From Lachnospiraceae bacterium UBA3802 (lineage in GTDB: Bacteria > Bacillota > Clostridia > Lachnospirales > Lachnospiraceae), in assembly GCA_002369155.1 (NCBI GenBank), contig DFEM01000142.1:1-34019 (forward strand): DNA of 34,019 nt, read 5' to 3'. Shown one piece after another: positions 1 through 7,424 of this stretch. Positions within the stretch are counted from its first letter, which is position 1. Every line of letters starts with the position of its first letter. A program made the position numbers and the translations under genes. The notes under the pieces are model-generated. The model ran no database searches and was not told where the DNA came from. It saw only the letters and a program-made list of their open reading frames with translations.

Positions 1-69
1 TGGAACAAGTATCAGACCTTTACTCCGATAGCCGAAAAATTTCTAAATCAGATTAAGGCCTCTTTTTAA
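1..69 (+). CDS. 3' end of an unidentified gene (partial)
   Basis: The first frame is open from base 1 to a TAA at 67-69 and gives 22 residues ending PIAEKFLNQIKASF. The start lies outside the window. The amphipathic ending resembles the last helix of LysR-type effector domains, but 22 residues cannot establish this. It converges on cysS with only five bases between the two stop codons, and no terminator hairpin is visible between them. Confidence 0.45.
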   Translation, partial: WNKYQTFTPIAEKFLNQIKASF

Positions 70-74
70 TGCAC

Positions 75-1490
75 TTAAATTAAATGCCATTCAACGCCTT
101 CACGCGTATCTTTTATTTCGATGCCCTTTGCTTTAAGCTCGTCTCTGATTGCATCGGCTGTTGCAAAGTCTTTAGCCTTTTTGGCTTCTGCACGACGTGC
201 AATTGCGTCATTCACATAAGCTTCGAGATCAGCATCAATCTTTGTACCTTCACCGAGTGCCTTTGCATGTCCGATTAAATCCAATGACAATACTTTATCA
301 AAGTTTTCTACAAGCGCGAGTTTTGTAGCATCGTTTATTTTTGCTTTTAATACTTCATAAAGAATTGTAACAGCCATTGATGTATTAAGATCGTTAGATA
401 TTGCATCAAGGAATTTATCTTCATATTCCTTCTTGGCTGCTTCGTCCACATTTCCTTCTGCCTTAAGATCTGCAACACTCTTCACAAGTTTGTTGTAAGC
501 CTGAACCGTGTTATCAAGATTCTCATAAGAGAATACAAGGGGCTTACGATAATGTGACTGTAAGCAGAAAAATCTGTATACCAAAGGATCATATCCCTTT
601 TCCTGAAGAAGGGAAACTGTTAAAATTGCACCTTTTGATTTGGACATTTTTCCGGACTGATCGTTTAAGTGGTTGCTGTGGAACCAGTAGTTACACCACT
701 TGTGTCCGAGATATGCTTCAGACTGTGCGATTTCATTTGTATGATGAGGGAAGATATTGTCAACGCCGCCGCAGTGAATATCCATATATTCACCAAGATG
801 CTTCATTGAAATGCAGGAGCATTCGATATGCCATCCGGGATATCCCTCGCCCCAGGGGCTGTCCCATTTAAGGGCCTGGTCTTCAAATTTGGACTTTGTA
901 AACCAAAGGACAAAGTCGGTCTTATTCTTTTTATTTACATCTTCTTCAACATCATCACGAACACCGATTTCAAGATTTTCTTTTTCAACGGATGATGAGA
1001 AAACATAATAGTCATCAAGTTTTCCTGTATCAAAATAAACATTGCCGCCGGCCACATACGCATAGCCTTTCTCAAGAAGAACCTCTACCATGTGGATGAA
1101 TTCTGGAATGCAGTTTGTCGCAGGTTCTATAACGTCAGGTCTCTTATTACCGACTGCATCGAAATCCTTAAAGAAAGCATCGGTATAAAACTTGGCGATT
1201 TCCATAACGGTCTTATGCTCACGCTTTGCGCCTTCAACCATCTTGTCTTCGCCGGTATCCGCATCGGATGAAAGATGACCGACATCAGTGATGTTCATTA
1301 CACGCTTAACATCATATCCTGCATATTCCAATGATTTAATCAGAATATCCTGCATAATGTATGTACGGATATTTCCTATATGGGCAAAATGATAAACCGT
1401 AGGGCCACAGGTATACATTGAAACCTTACCCTCTACATTAGGCTTAAAATCTTCTACCGTTCTGCTTAAAGTGTTATAAAATCTAAACAT
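75..1490 (-). CDS. cysS: Cysteinyl-tRNA synthetase
   Basis: Class I aminoacyl-tRNA synthetase that charges tRNA-Cys with cysteine in the cytoplasm. At 471 residues it has the usual family length. The HIGH motif reads HIGN (37-40) and the KMSKS loop is exact (281-285). Zinc ligands that select cysteine are visible at C28 and C224, followed by the conserved HH-T-NE stretch near 249-253. The C-terminal helical anticodon region is complete. The ATG at 1490 follows a GGCAGGA ribosome site at suitable spacing. The leader is short and shows no T-box. The gene stands alone on the minus strand and is the only clear housekeeping gene in the window. Confidence 0.97.
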   Translation of the reverse strand: MFRFYNTLSRTVEDFKPNVEGKVSMYTCGPTVYHFAHIGNIRTYIMQDILIKSLEYAGYDVKRVMNITDVGHLSSDADTGEDKMVEGAKREHKTVMEIAKFYTDAFFKDFDAVGNKRPDVIEPATNCIPEFIHMVEVLLEKGYAYVAGGNVYFDTGKLDDYYVFSSSVEKENLEIGVRDDVEEDVNKKNKTDFVLWFTKSKFEDQALKWDSPWGEGYPGWHIECSCISMKHLGEYMDIHCGGVDNIFPHHTNEIAQSEAYLGHKWCNYWFHSNHLNDQSGKMSKSKGAILTVSLLQEKGYDPLVYRFFCLQSHYRKPLVFSYENLDNTVQAYNKLVKSVADLKAEGNVDEAAKKEYEDKFLDAISNDLNTSMAVTILYEVLKAKINDATKLALVENFDKVLSLDLIGHAKALGEGTKIDADLEAYVNDAIARRAEAKKAKDFATADAIRDELKAKGIEIKDTREGVEWHLI

Positions 1491-1641
1491 CTTTTATTCC
1501 TGCCTCTCATTTATATTTGATAATAATATCACAATTAGAGTAATAAAACTATCCCATTATTTATTCTTTTACCGACTTAACGAAAAGAAAATCGGGTTTA
1601 TGATAAAGATCGTAGTACTCCGGATATTTATCAACAAGATC

Positions 1642-2730
1642 TTATTTGCTTTCCAAAAGATTGTAAATCCCGTCTTCCGAAAGCACACCGTGTTTAAGAT
1701 TTGCAGGCAGAAGACCTGCTTCATCAAGTTCAAAATCAAAGTGCCAGTCAGTGCTTGTATAATATGCTTCAAGATTTTTTAAATCCTGTGCTGTTCCTTC
1801 GCCGCTGCTTACCTTATCAAACAGCTCTTCCATTTTTTCTATGCGTTTAAATGCATTCTCTTCTTTGTCTCCGATTCCGAAGATATATTTCTCCATACTG
1901 TATTTAAGGTCCTGCGAATCATCTTCGATATGTGAAAGGTATGTAATAATGATTTCCTGTTTGGGAATGATATAGCATTTTTGCTTCCACTTACCGTTAA
2001 TCGAAAAACCGCTTCTGTAGCGCCAAAAATAAAATCCATAGCCGCCTTCTCTGTTCATCATTTGAACGGACGTGGCAAGATCGACATATTCTTCGGATAC
2101 TATGCGAGTGCCGTTATAAACACCTTTATTGTAAAGAAGCAGCGCAAACTTGCTTAAATCGTGGACCGATAAAAGCATATTCGAGGCACCGTAAAAATAT
2201 CCTTCCGGGGAACGTCCGTATTCAAAAGAAGTAATATCCATCGGCGCAAATATACGTTTTTCTATAAATTCACCAAGATCGCATCCAAATATATTCGTCA
2301 GCGCAACACAAATGATATATACCGGAATATTGCTGTAATTAAACCCTATCTCATCAGGATTAATATCAGCAGACAGTGAAAAATCCAGCCAGTCCTCACC
2401 TTCGGGTCTGAAAGGAAAACCTATTACAGACATGGTCAAGAGGCGTCTTACGCTTATTTTTACGAATCGTTCATGTTGTTTTTCGGAAAGTGAATTTACT
2501 CTATCTTTTGGAAGATATTCAAGGATTGATTTATCAAAATCAATACGCCCTTCATCATACGCTATTCCGACTGCTATCGAAACCACACCTTTCGTGGCGG
2601 AGTAAATCTCATGAAGACCCGATGTATCGCCCCAAATGTTTTTTAGTTCACCCTTATGATACAATTCAACGCCGAATACATTCCAATTATTATCTTTTAT
2701 GTCCTTTATAAAAGAATCAAAATCCATCAT
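1642..2730 (-). CDS. Serine hydrolase (class C beta-lactamase fold) fused to a DUF4298-like domain
   Basis: A 362-residue protein of the beta-lactamase/penicillin-binding-protein-like family, whose members are mostly esterases or peptidases of uncertain substrate. The catalytic S-x-x-K is SATK (S44, K47) and the second motif is YSN (132-134). There is no signal peptide, so it is probably cytoplasmic. From about residue 290 the sequence changes to a DUF4298-like domain (EAYYTSTDWHFDFELDEAG, then GVLSEDGIYNLL), which is usually a separate small protein. The TAA at 1642-1644 falls near the end of that domain, and the same frame stays open for 26 more protein-like codons to a TAA at 1561. The annotated end may therefore be a recent nonsense change. 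It is a paralogue of the gene at 31303-32292, and both begin MDF(D/E)xF. Confidence 0.82.
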   Translation of the reverse strand: MMDFDSFIKDIKDNNWNVFGVELYHKGELKNIWGDTSGLHEIYSATKGVVSIAVGIAYDEGRIDFDKSILEYLPKDRVNSLSEKQHERFVKISVRRLLTMSVIGFPFRPEGEDWLDFSLSADINPDEIGFNYSNIPVYIICVALTNIFGCDLGEFIEKRIFAPMDITSFEYGRSPEGYFYGASNMLLSVHDLSKFALLLYNKGVYNGTRIVSEEYVDLATSVQMMNREGGYGFYFWRYRSGFSINGKWKQKCYIIPKQEIIITYLSHIEDDSQDLKYSMEKYIFGIGDKEENAFKRIEKMEELFDKVSSGEGTAQDLKNLEAYYTSTDWHFDFELDEAGLLPANLKHGVLSEDGIYNLLESK

Positions 2731-2787
2731 TTTTTTCTGGTTTTTCCTGTATTTTTCAATGTTTATGCCGGATCTTCTTGCAAAATC

Positions 2788-2829
2788 AAAAAACCTGCTA
2801 TAATTTTACAGCCATTACGCAGGTTTTTT
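2788..2829 (-). terminator. Rho-independent terminator after the DUF6273-like gene
   Basis: An 11-bp perfect inverted repeat (AAAAAACCTGC at 2788-2798 and its complement at 2819-2829) with a 20-base loop. Read on the minus strand the second arm ends in TTTTTT. It lies just downstream of the stop at 2859. The A/T ends also allow function in the opposite direction. Confidence 0.75.
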
Positions 2830-2858
2830 CAATATAAATCAATTTGAAATTAACAGTA

Positions 2859-3581
2859 TTATTCTGAGAGTTTAACCCACATTGCAGGCCTGACTCCGAT
2901 GTTTGATCCGCTGTCGCAGATATGTCTTTCATTTATGCTACCGTCAAAATTAACATAATCATTGTAAATAACGTTTTCAAAAACTGTAGATGACCTGAGC
3001 CACCATGACATGTTTGAATTTAGATACTCCGCTTTTCTGTCAAAGTTTTCGCCAAAATATTTTCTGGCCTCAGAGGCGCTTAATATAAATACTTTTCCAA
3101 GATTGCCATCACTGATCAAATCCTTTTCCTTATCGTTGAAAGCAACGTTATAATACTCATCATTCAGCCATTTTTTCAATCCGCGATTTTTCCATGCTTC
3201 CCCATGGTTTAAAACCGCATTATCGGGAACATACGGATATGTCATAAAGAACCTTCCAAGATGAGGATCATAGTTTGATAAATTACCGTTCATGCTTAAT
3301 ATATCTATGCATTTTTCATTTATTATAAGTGCTTTGGAATCTTCGATTTTTAAGACTATCCAGGAATTGTTCCATTCATCGTTTCCAAAAATCAATACAT
3401 CCCCTCCAGAAATCGAATTATTGATAATCTTCTTGTAAGATGTTTCTCTTTTTACAGACGGAATTATTACATTGGCAGATAAATAAATAGCCACAAGTAA
3501 AATAACAATCACCACGATTGGAATGACAACCGCAAGTATTTCTTTTTTGCTTGTTCTGTTTCGGGATTTTTTATACGTCAT
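2859..3581 (-). CDS. Membrane-anchored DUF6273-like protein
   Basis: A 240-residue protein with a basic N-terminus, one long hydrophobic segment (about 17-40) and a soluble domain expected outside the cell. The domain carries the landmarks of DUF6273-type modules found in Clostridia: WIVLKIED near 85, a LKKWLNDEYYNVAF block near 135, and a C-terminal WWLRSS followed by GVRPAMWVKL. Such modules resemble sulfatase-modifying/FGly-type folds, but no catalytic role is known to me and none is claimed. The ATG at 3581 has an AAGGAT ribosome site. It is probably a single-gene unit, with a terminator just downstream. Confidence 0.7.
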   Translation of the reverse strand: MTYKKSRNRTSKKEILAVVIPIVVIVILLVAIYLSANVIIPSVKRETSYKKIINNSISGGDVLIFGNDEWNNSWIVLKIEDSKALIINEKCIDILSMNGNLSNYDPHLGRFFMTYPYVPDNAVLNHGEAWKNRGLKKWLNDEYYNVAFNDKEKDLISDGNLGKVFILSASEARKYFGENFDRKAEYLNSNMSWWLRSSTVFENVIYNDYVNFDGSINERHICDSGSNIGVRPAMWVKLSE

Positions 3582-3628
3582 TTCACTTATCCTTCTTTTT
3601 GCCGAGAACGATATTTTTCGTTTTCGAT

Positions 3629-3671
3629 AAAAAAATCACTCTTAGTATATAAACCGCTAAGAATGATTTTT
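3629..3671 (-). terminator. Terminator of the membrane protein - XRE - GNAT operon
   Basis: A 15-bp stem (3631-3645 with 3657-3671) with one mismatch and an 11-base loop. On the minus strand it is followed by a run of seven T. It lies about 45 bases after the GNAT stop codon. Confidence 0.75.
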
Positions 3672-3715
3672 GTTACATAAAAAGAATTGATGGATTATAT
3701 ATTTAGCGAATTTCT

Positions 3716-4207
3716 TTACTGCAGATTCTTCACCATCCTGATGCAAAGAAATGTATCTCCCTGTATCGGTTCACCGCATATTTCATACCCCAATTGCTCG
3801 TAAAATTTAACTTTGTTGTCACGGCTCTCAACGGCTGCATTTGAAAATCCAAGCTCCTTGGCCCACGCCTCACACTCGGTTACCACCATGGTACCAATGC
3901 CCATATGTCTGTACTCAGGCAGAACCACCACACGTCCGATCATCACATTCTTTTCATCAATCGGATACATTCTTGCGGTAGCTATGGGGAATTCGTCATC
4001 GGTAATTACAATGTATTTTGTATCCGGTGTATCATGCTCATCAAATTCCTGTCGTAATGAAATGTGATGTTTCTTTGCCATGGCCTGGATTCTTACGTAA
4101 TAAGCTCCCGCCTGTTGATATGTCTCCTCGGCCCTTATTATTTCATACTTACTCAATACATCTGCCTTTTTACCTGCTGTTTTTTTGTCATATTCTTTAA
4201 GGTTCAT
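3716..4207 (-). CDS. GNAT family N-acetyltransferase
   Basis: Predicted acetyl-CoA-dependent acetyltransferase of 163 residues. The acetyl-CoA-binding loop is clear (VVLPEYRHMGIGTMVV, matching the R/Q-x-x-G-x-G/A pattern), followed by the alpha4/beta5 region ending KFYEQLGYE. The substrate is unknown. I prefer the ATG at 4207, two bases after the XRE stop, because GGGAAGA precedes it at good spacing. An in-frame ATG at 4225 would overlap the XRE gene. It is the last gene of a three-gene operon. Confidence 0.85.
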   Translation of the reverse strand: MNLKEYDKKTAGKKADVLSKYEIIRAEETYQQAGAYYVRIQAMAKKHHISLRQEFDEHDTPDTKYIVITDDEFPIATARMYPIDEKNVMIGRVVVLPEYRHMGIGTMVVTECEAWAKELGFSNAAVESRDNKVKFYEQLGYEICGEPIQGDTFLCIRMVKNLQ

Positions 4208-4209
4208 TT

Positions 4210-4407
4210 TTATTCTTCTTCCCAAAAGATTTCATCAAGCGTTTTGCCAAGCACCTTGCAGATGCTTCGACAAAGATTGATGGTCGGGTTATAATCGCCT
4301 TTTTCTATTGCGTTTATGGTCTGCCTGGAGACGCCGACTTTATCGGCCAAATCCTGCTGGGATAAGTCGAGCGCGGCTCTGGCGGCTTTTAACTTAAGAT
4401 TTTTCAT
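4210..4407 (-). CDS. Small XRE/Cro-type HTH regulator
   Basis: A 65-residue protein consisting almost only of a helix-turn-helix domain (LSQQDLADKVGVSRQTINAIEKGDYNPTINL). It is of the YozG-like short class that commonly lies beside a multi-TM membrane protein. Its ATG overlaps the TGA of the upstream membrane protein by four bases (ATGA), so the two are translationally coupled. It probably represses its own operon, and the inverted repeat at 5531-5555 is the obvious candidate operator, which is an inference. Confidence 0.9.
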   Translation of the reverse strand: MKNLKLKAARAALDLSQQDLADKVGVSRQTINAIEKGDYNPTINLCRSICKVLGKTLDEIFWEEE

Positions 4408-5513
4408 TCATCATCCTCCTCTTCTTCATTTGAGGATTTATGTGAATTGGAAATTATTTTAAGCAGCATTGTTGCAAAAATCACAACGAAGAAAACCGTA
4501 CAGAAAAGATTCAGGATTCTGAATGTAATTCTTCCGTCCACAATTATCTGACCGTTAATGATATTGATGATTCCGATAACAAGATTTATTAAAGCAATGA
4601 ATGCAAAAAATATAATTACACGGGTAGTTTTTTCGTTAATCGCAAAGTAACTCTCGTACCATATGCAGTAAACGGCATATGTTATCAGGCCAAGGAAAAC
4701 AGCCGTCTGATAAAATACCGGATAATCTGCAACTGTTGCAAGTCCGGAAACATTCAGAATAATCACGGCTTCAACTGTTATAAGCATTACAAAAAAACCG
4801 ATTTTAAAAGCTTTGCCCTGCTCAATAATCTGTCGTTCATCATATTTTTTCTTGCTGTCATTTCCTAAAAATATAAACTCAGCCACAAAGAAACCAAACA
4901 GCAGGCCCAAAGTCAAACCCCAAGCCATCATTATTGTAGGGAAAACAAGCCCGTCTTCTTTGTTCAGACAGCAGAATTCATAATTGAATACCGTCTTTCC
5001 GTTCTCTTTAAAGGATAGAAAATTGATGTCTTTTACCATCTGCTTTGCTTCATTTATGCTGACGATATTCGTCGATTCGAAATCATAAAACTCGTCTTCG
5101 TCGGCGAAATAGTAATAGTTCACTTTATAATTGCCGGGCTTTAAATAAACAACCGTCTCAAGGAATATCGCGCCCTGCGTGGATGAATAGACGACTTCGT
5201 TATCGGAGTCCGTCACGGTAAATGTTGTGATAAATCCAATATCCGACGGCTTGACTTCTCCGATGCTGTCCTCGTCGTATCCGTCGGGTATGAGCGAAAA
5301 GTATAGTGTATGCTCGCCCGCCTTGTCGACCTTAAAATCGACGGAATTGCTCTTGGGATTCAGGTTCCCGTCATTTATCTCTATGGTCGAAGTCCACTTT
5401 AGCGTTTTCTTTTCCCTGGGAGTTTTTATTACGAAAAGAAGCGGAGTTGCCAAAAGCACTGCCGCGAACAAAACCGATATTATGATTCTTCTTACGATGG
5501 TTGATTTATTCAT
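4404..5513 (-). CDS. Multi-TM membrane protein with extracytoplasmic beta-rich domain, XRE-coupled
   Basis: A 369-residue protein: one N-terminal TM segment (about 10-30), an extracytoplasmic domain (about 35-180), then about five TM helices (about 190-355) and an acidic tail. Between the first two of these helices lies KKYDERQIIEQGKAFKIGFF, a D-E-R-Q motif typical of the DUF2178/DUF6773-like proteins encoded next to small XRE regulators. The ectodomain is clearly related to that of the CPBP protein encoded next to it: both have a TxxDxxxNxVY strand, then LKxGNY, then a (F/Y)FAxEDEF segment. The ATG at 5513 has a GGGAG ribosome site. The biochemical role is unknown; sensing or quantity control at the membrane is a guess. 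Confidence 0.7.
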   Translation of the reverse strand: MNKSTIVRRIIISVLFAAVLLATPLLFVIKTPREKKTLKWTSTIEINDGNLNPKSNSVDFKVDKAGEHTLYFSLIPDGYDEDSIGEVKPSDIGFITTFTVTDSDNEVVYSSTQGAIFLETVVYLKPGNYKVNYYYFADEDEFYDFESTNIVSINEAKQMVKDINFLSFKENGKTVFNYEFCCLNKEDGLVFPTIMMAWGLTLGLLFGFFVAEFIFLGNDSKKKYDERQIIEQGKAFKIGFFVMLITVEAVIILNVSGLATVADYPVFYQTAVFLGLITYAVYCIWYESYFAINEKTTRVIIFFAFIALINLVIGIINIINGQIIVDGRITFRILNLFCTVFFVVIFATMLLKIISNSHKSSNEEEEDDE

Positions 5514-5530
5514 ATTAAACTCCCTTTTTC

Positions 5531-5555
5531 AGGTGGCCGTTTAAAACGACCACCT
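5531..5555 (-). repeat. Inverted repeat at the transcription start of the membrane protein - XRE operon
   Basis: Two 12-base arms (5531-5542 and 5544-5555), AGGTGGCCGTTT with an imperfect complement (one mismatch). It starts a few bases after the predicted -10 at 5559-5564, so it covers +1 and the early leader. No U-run follows on the minus strand, so it is not a standard terminator. An operator for the XRE protein or a 5' stabilising hairpin fits better. Confidence 0.5.
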
Positions 5556-5558
5556 ATA

Positions 5559-5587
5559 ATTTTACCGCTTAATAATTTTTATTACAA
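5559..5587 (-). promoter_or_regulatory. Promoter of the membrane protein - XRE - GNAT operon
   Basis: On the minus strand TTGTAA (5587-5582), a 17-bp spacer and TAAAAT (5564-5559), 46 bases or more upstream of the ATG at 5513. Both boxes match the sigma-A consensus at five of six or close to it. Confidence 0.6.
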
Positions 5588-5596
5588 TTTATTATT

Positions 5597-7306
5597 TTAT
5601 ATGCCAATCATCACCGGCAGATATGAAAAGATGAAAAGGCCGATGGTTGAGAGGATGAAAAGCCACACATATTTGCTTGTTGCAAGTGCTTTTAAAGCTT
5701 CTGCCTTGGTGGGCTCACCTTCGTTTTTTTCAAGTTTGAATTTCTTCGTTGCGGCGAATACGATGAAGCAGATAATCCCGATAATTGCAAAGAGTCCCAT
5801 TGTCAAATATACGAGTCCGACTGCTCCCAAGGCGGCTGCTGCTTCAGGGTGCGCCATCAGAAATTCCTGCGACAAATCCATGTTGGGGTTGACTTTAACC
5901 AAATTTTGGACCGCCGTAGTTGTTATAACGGAGGTGTACATATTTACAATCATGTGAAGTATTATCGTAAGGTGGATTTTGCCCGTCTTCGAGTAAAGGA
6001 ATGCGAAGAGAAAGCCTATTCCGGTGGCAAAGAAAAACTGCGAAAAATTGCCGTGGAAAAGTCCGAAGAAAAGTCCCGATACGATGATTGCTATAAAAGA
6101 CCCGTATCTGCTTAATCTGTCGATAAGGAGTTTCCTGAAGATAAGCTCTTCGAAGATCGGCGCCAGTATACCTATCACTATGATTCTCGGAATTGGATTT
6201 GAACCAACAAGCAGTTCTGCTACCACGTTTGAACCATCACCTCCGAAAGGGAGGGTAATTAATCTGTGAACCATCGTTCCCACAATCATTCCCGGGACGA
6301 GGATGGCGAATGTCATGAAGATATAGGGTATGAATCCGAAGAAACCTATCTTTGTCTTGGGGATATCTCTTGCGGGAATCTTCCTGGTCAATCCGAAAAT
6401 AAGCGGGAAGCCAATCAAATCCACACTTATCATAACCAGCATAAGTGAAAAGATTACGCTGTTGGACTGCACAAATCCGGGAAACAAAGTTCCAAAGCCT
6501 ACGGATACTAAGAGCTGCACGCATGTAATAACGATTGAAAAGATAGCATATGCAATGCCTATGTTGTCGAGGCCGCGATTGATGTTGTCGGAGGTTGATG
6601 TGGTTGCGTTGTGGGTTATTGTGGCTGTGCCGGCAATGGCGTCTGTCTTGGCTGTTGCAGTTGTGCTTTCATTTGTGTTTCCATTGCATTTTCTGTTTGT
6701 TGTCAGGATTATTACACAAAGAGCGATGATTGCAAGGCCTGTCAGAGCTGTGAGCACCTTTACCCACGCGGGTGATGTGTAGGTTTTTGCGAGTTGTACG
6801 CTGAATGAAAAAACGGCTTCACTGTCAGGATTGAAAGTATCAAATCCGATGGCGCTTACATAATCGCTTAGTTCACTTTCGCTCTTAAATGCATTGTTTT
6901 CCTCAGCAAATTCGCGAAACTCATCTTCTGTTGCGAAAAATTCCGTGTTTATTGTGTAGTTGCCTTTTTTAAGGAAGATGTTTTCGTCCGATATCTGAAG
7001 CTGAAATGCACTGGTGTTATAAACAGTGTTTCCTGCTGCATCTTTTATGGTCATGCCTGTAAAAAATCCGGGCTCTTTCACATCCCACGAAAATGACAGA
7101 TTGTAATTGCCGTCTTCTTCGATGGTCACATCTACGGGCATTCCCTCTCTTGAGTCAATCACGCCGTCTTCCTTCACGACTGTCCAGGACATATTCGTGT
7201 TTAAAATCTCTTTTCCGCTCCCCTGCGATCCCGTCGTCAGGACTGAGAGTACAAAAAACGGAATCATCAGTATCATTGCTAAAATGTATGGTATGTTCTT
7301 TTTCAT
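5597..7306 (-). CDS. CPBP-family intramembrane glutamic protease with N-terminal ectodomain
   Basis: A 569-residue protein from the ATG at 7306, chosen because AGGAG sits seven bases upstream; the longer frame runs into the promoter. N-terminal signal anchor (about 5-23), beta-rich ectodomain (about 30-170), one TM helix (about 180-200), a Thr/Asn/Ala-rich linker (about 205-245), then a multi-TM CPBP (Abi/CAAX) domain. The CPBP motifs are FEELIFRK (E386, E387, R391), FGLFHGNF (H418) and HMIVN (H451, N455). Known relatives cleave prenylated CAAX proteins or process peptides and pheromones, some with immunity roles. The ectodomain resembles that of the protein encoded at 4404-5513, and this combination is unusual. 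Substrate unknown. Confidence 0.88.
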   Translation of the reverse strand: MKKNIPYILAMILMIPFFVLSVLTTGSQGSGKEILNTNMSWTVVKEDGVIDSREGMPVDVTIEEDGNYNLSFSWDVKEPGFFTGMTIKDAAGNTVYNTSAFQLQISDENIFLKKGNYTINTEFFATEDEFREFAEENNAFKSESELSDYVSAIGFDTFNPDSEAVFSFSVQLAKTYTSPAWVKVLTALTGLAIIALCVIILTTNRKCNGNTNESTTATAKTDAIAGTATITHNATTSTSDNINRGLDNIGIAYAIFSIVITCVQLLVSVGFGTLFPGFVQSNSVIFSLMLVMISVDLIGFPLIFGLTRKIPARDIPKTKIGFFGFIPYIFMTFAILVPGMIVGTMVHRLITLPFGGDGSNVVAELLVGSNPIPRIIVIGILAPIFEELIFRKLLIDRLSRYGSFIAIIVSGLFFGLFHGNFSQFFFATGIGFLFAFLYSKTGKIHLTIILHMIVNMYTSVITTTAVQNLVKVNPNMDLSQEFLMAHPEAAAALGAVGLVYLTMGLFAIIGIICFIVFAATKKFKLEKNEGEPTKAEALKALATSKYVWLFILSTIGLFIFSYLPVMIGI

Positions 7307-7333
7307 GTTTATTCTCCTGTAATTTTGTTGCAC

Positions 7334-7368
7334 AAAAAAACTATATGCTCGTCGACTTGAGCATATAG
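7334..7368 (-). terminator. Hairpin with U-run between acyltransferase operon and CPBP gene
   Basis: A perfect 10-bp stem (CTATATGCTC at 7341-7350 with its complement at 7359-7368), an 8-base loop and TTTTTTT on the minus strand (7340-7334). It should end transcription of the LytTR - DUF3021 - acyltransferase operon. It overlaps the -10 of the CPBP promoter, so the dyad could also act as an operator. Confidence 0.7.
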
Positions 7369-7393
7369 TAATTCTGTTGCGACATAATGTCAA
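7365..7393 (-). promoter_or_regulatory. Promoter of the CPBP gene
   Basis: A perfect -35 TTGACA (7393-7388 on the minus strand), a 17-bp spacer and TACTAT (7370-7365). The -10 lies inside the hairpin arm described above. Confidence 0.6.
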
Positions 7394-7424
7394 GTATATT
7401 TTACATTTTGTAAGAAATTTTTAT

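Noticed and set aside
1491..1641. A T-box leader for cysS or a gene in this gap.
   Set aside because: The cysS leader is too short and shows no specifier or T-box core. The rest is the frame that follows the serine hydrolase stop.
6560..6700. Low-complexity GT-rich stretch as a repeat array.
   Set aside because: It encodes the Thr/Asn/Ala-rich linker of the CPBP protein and has no regular unit.
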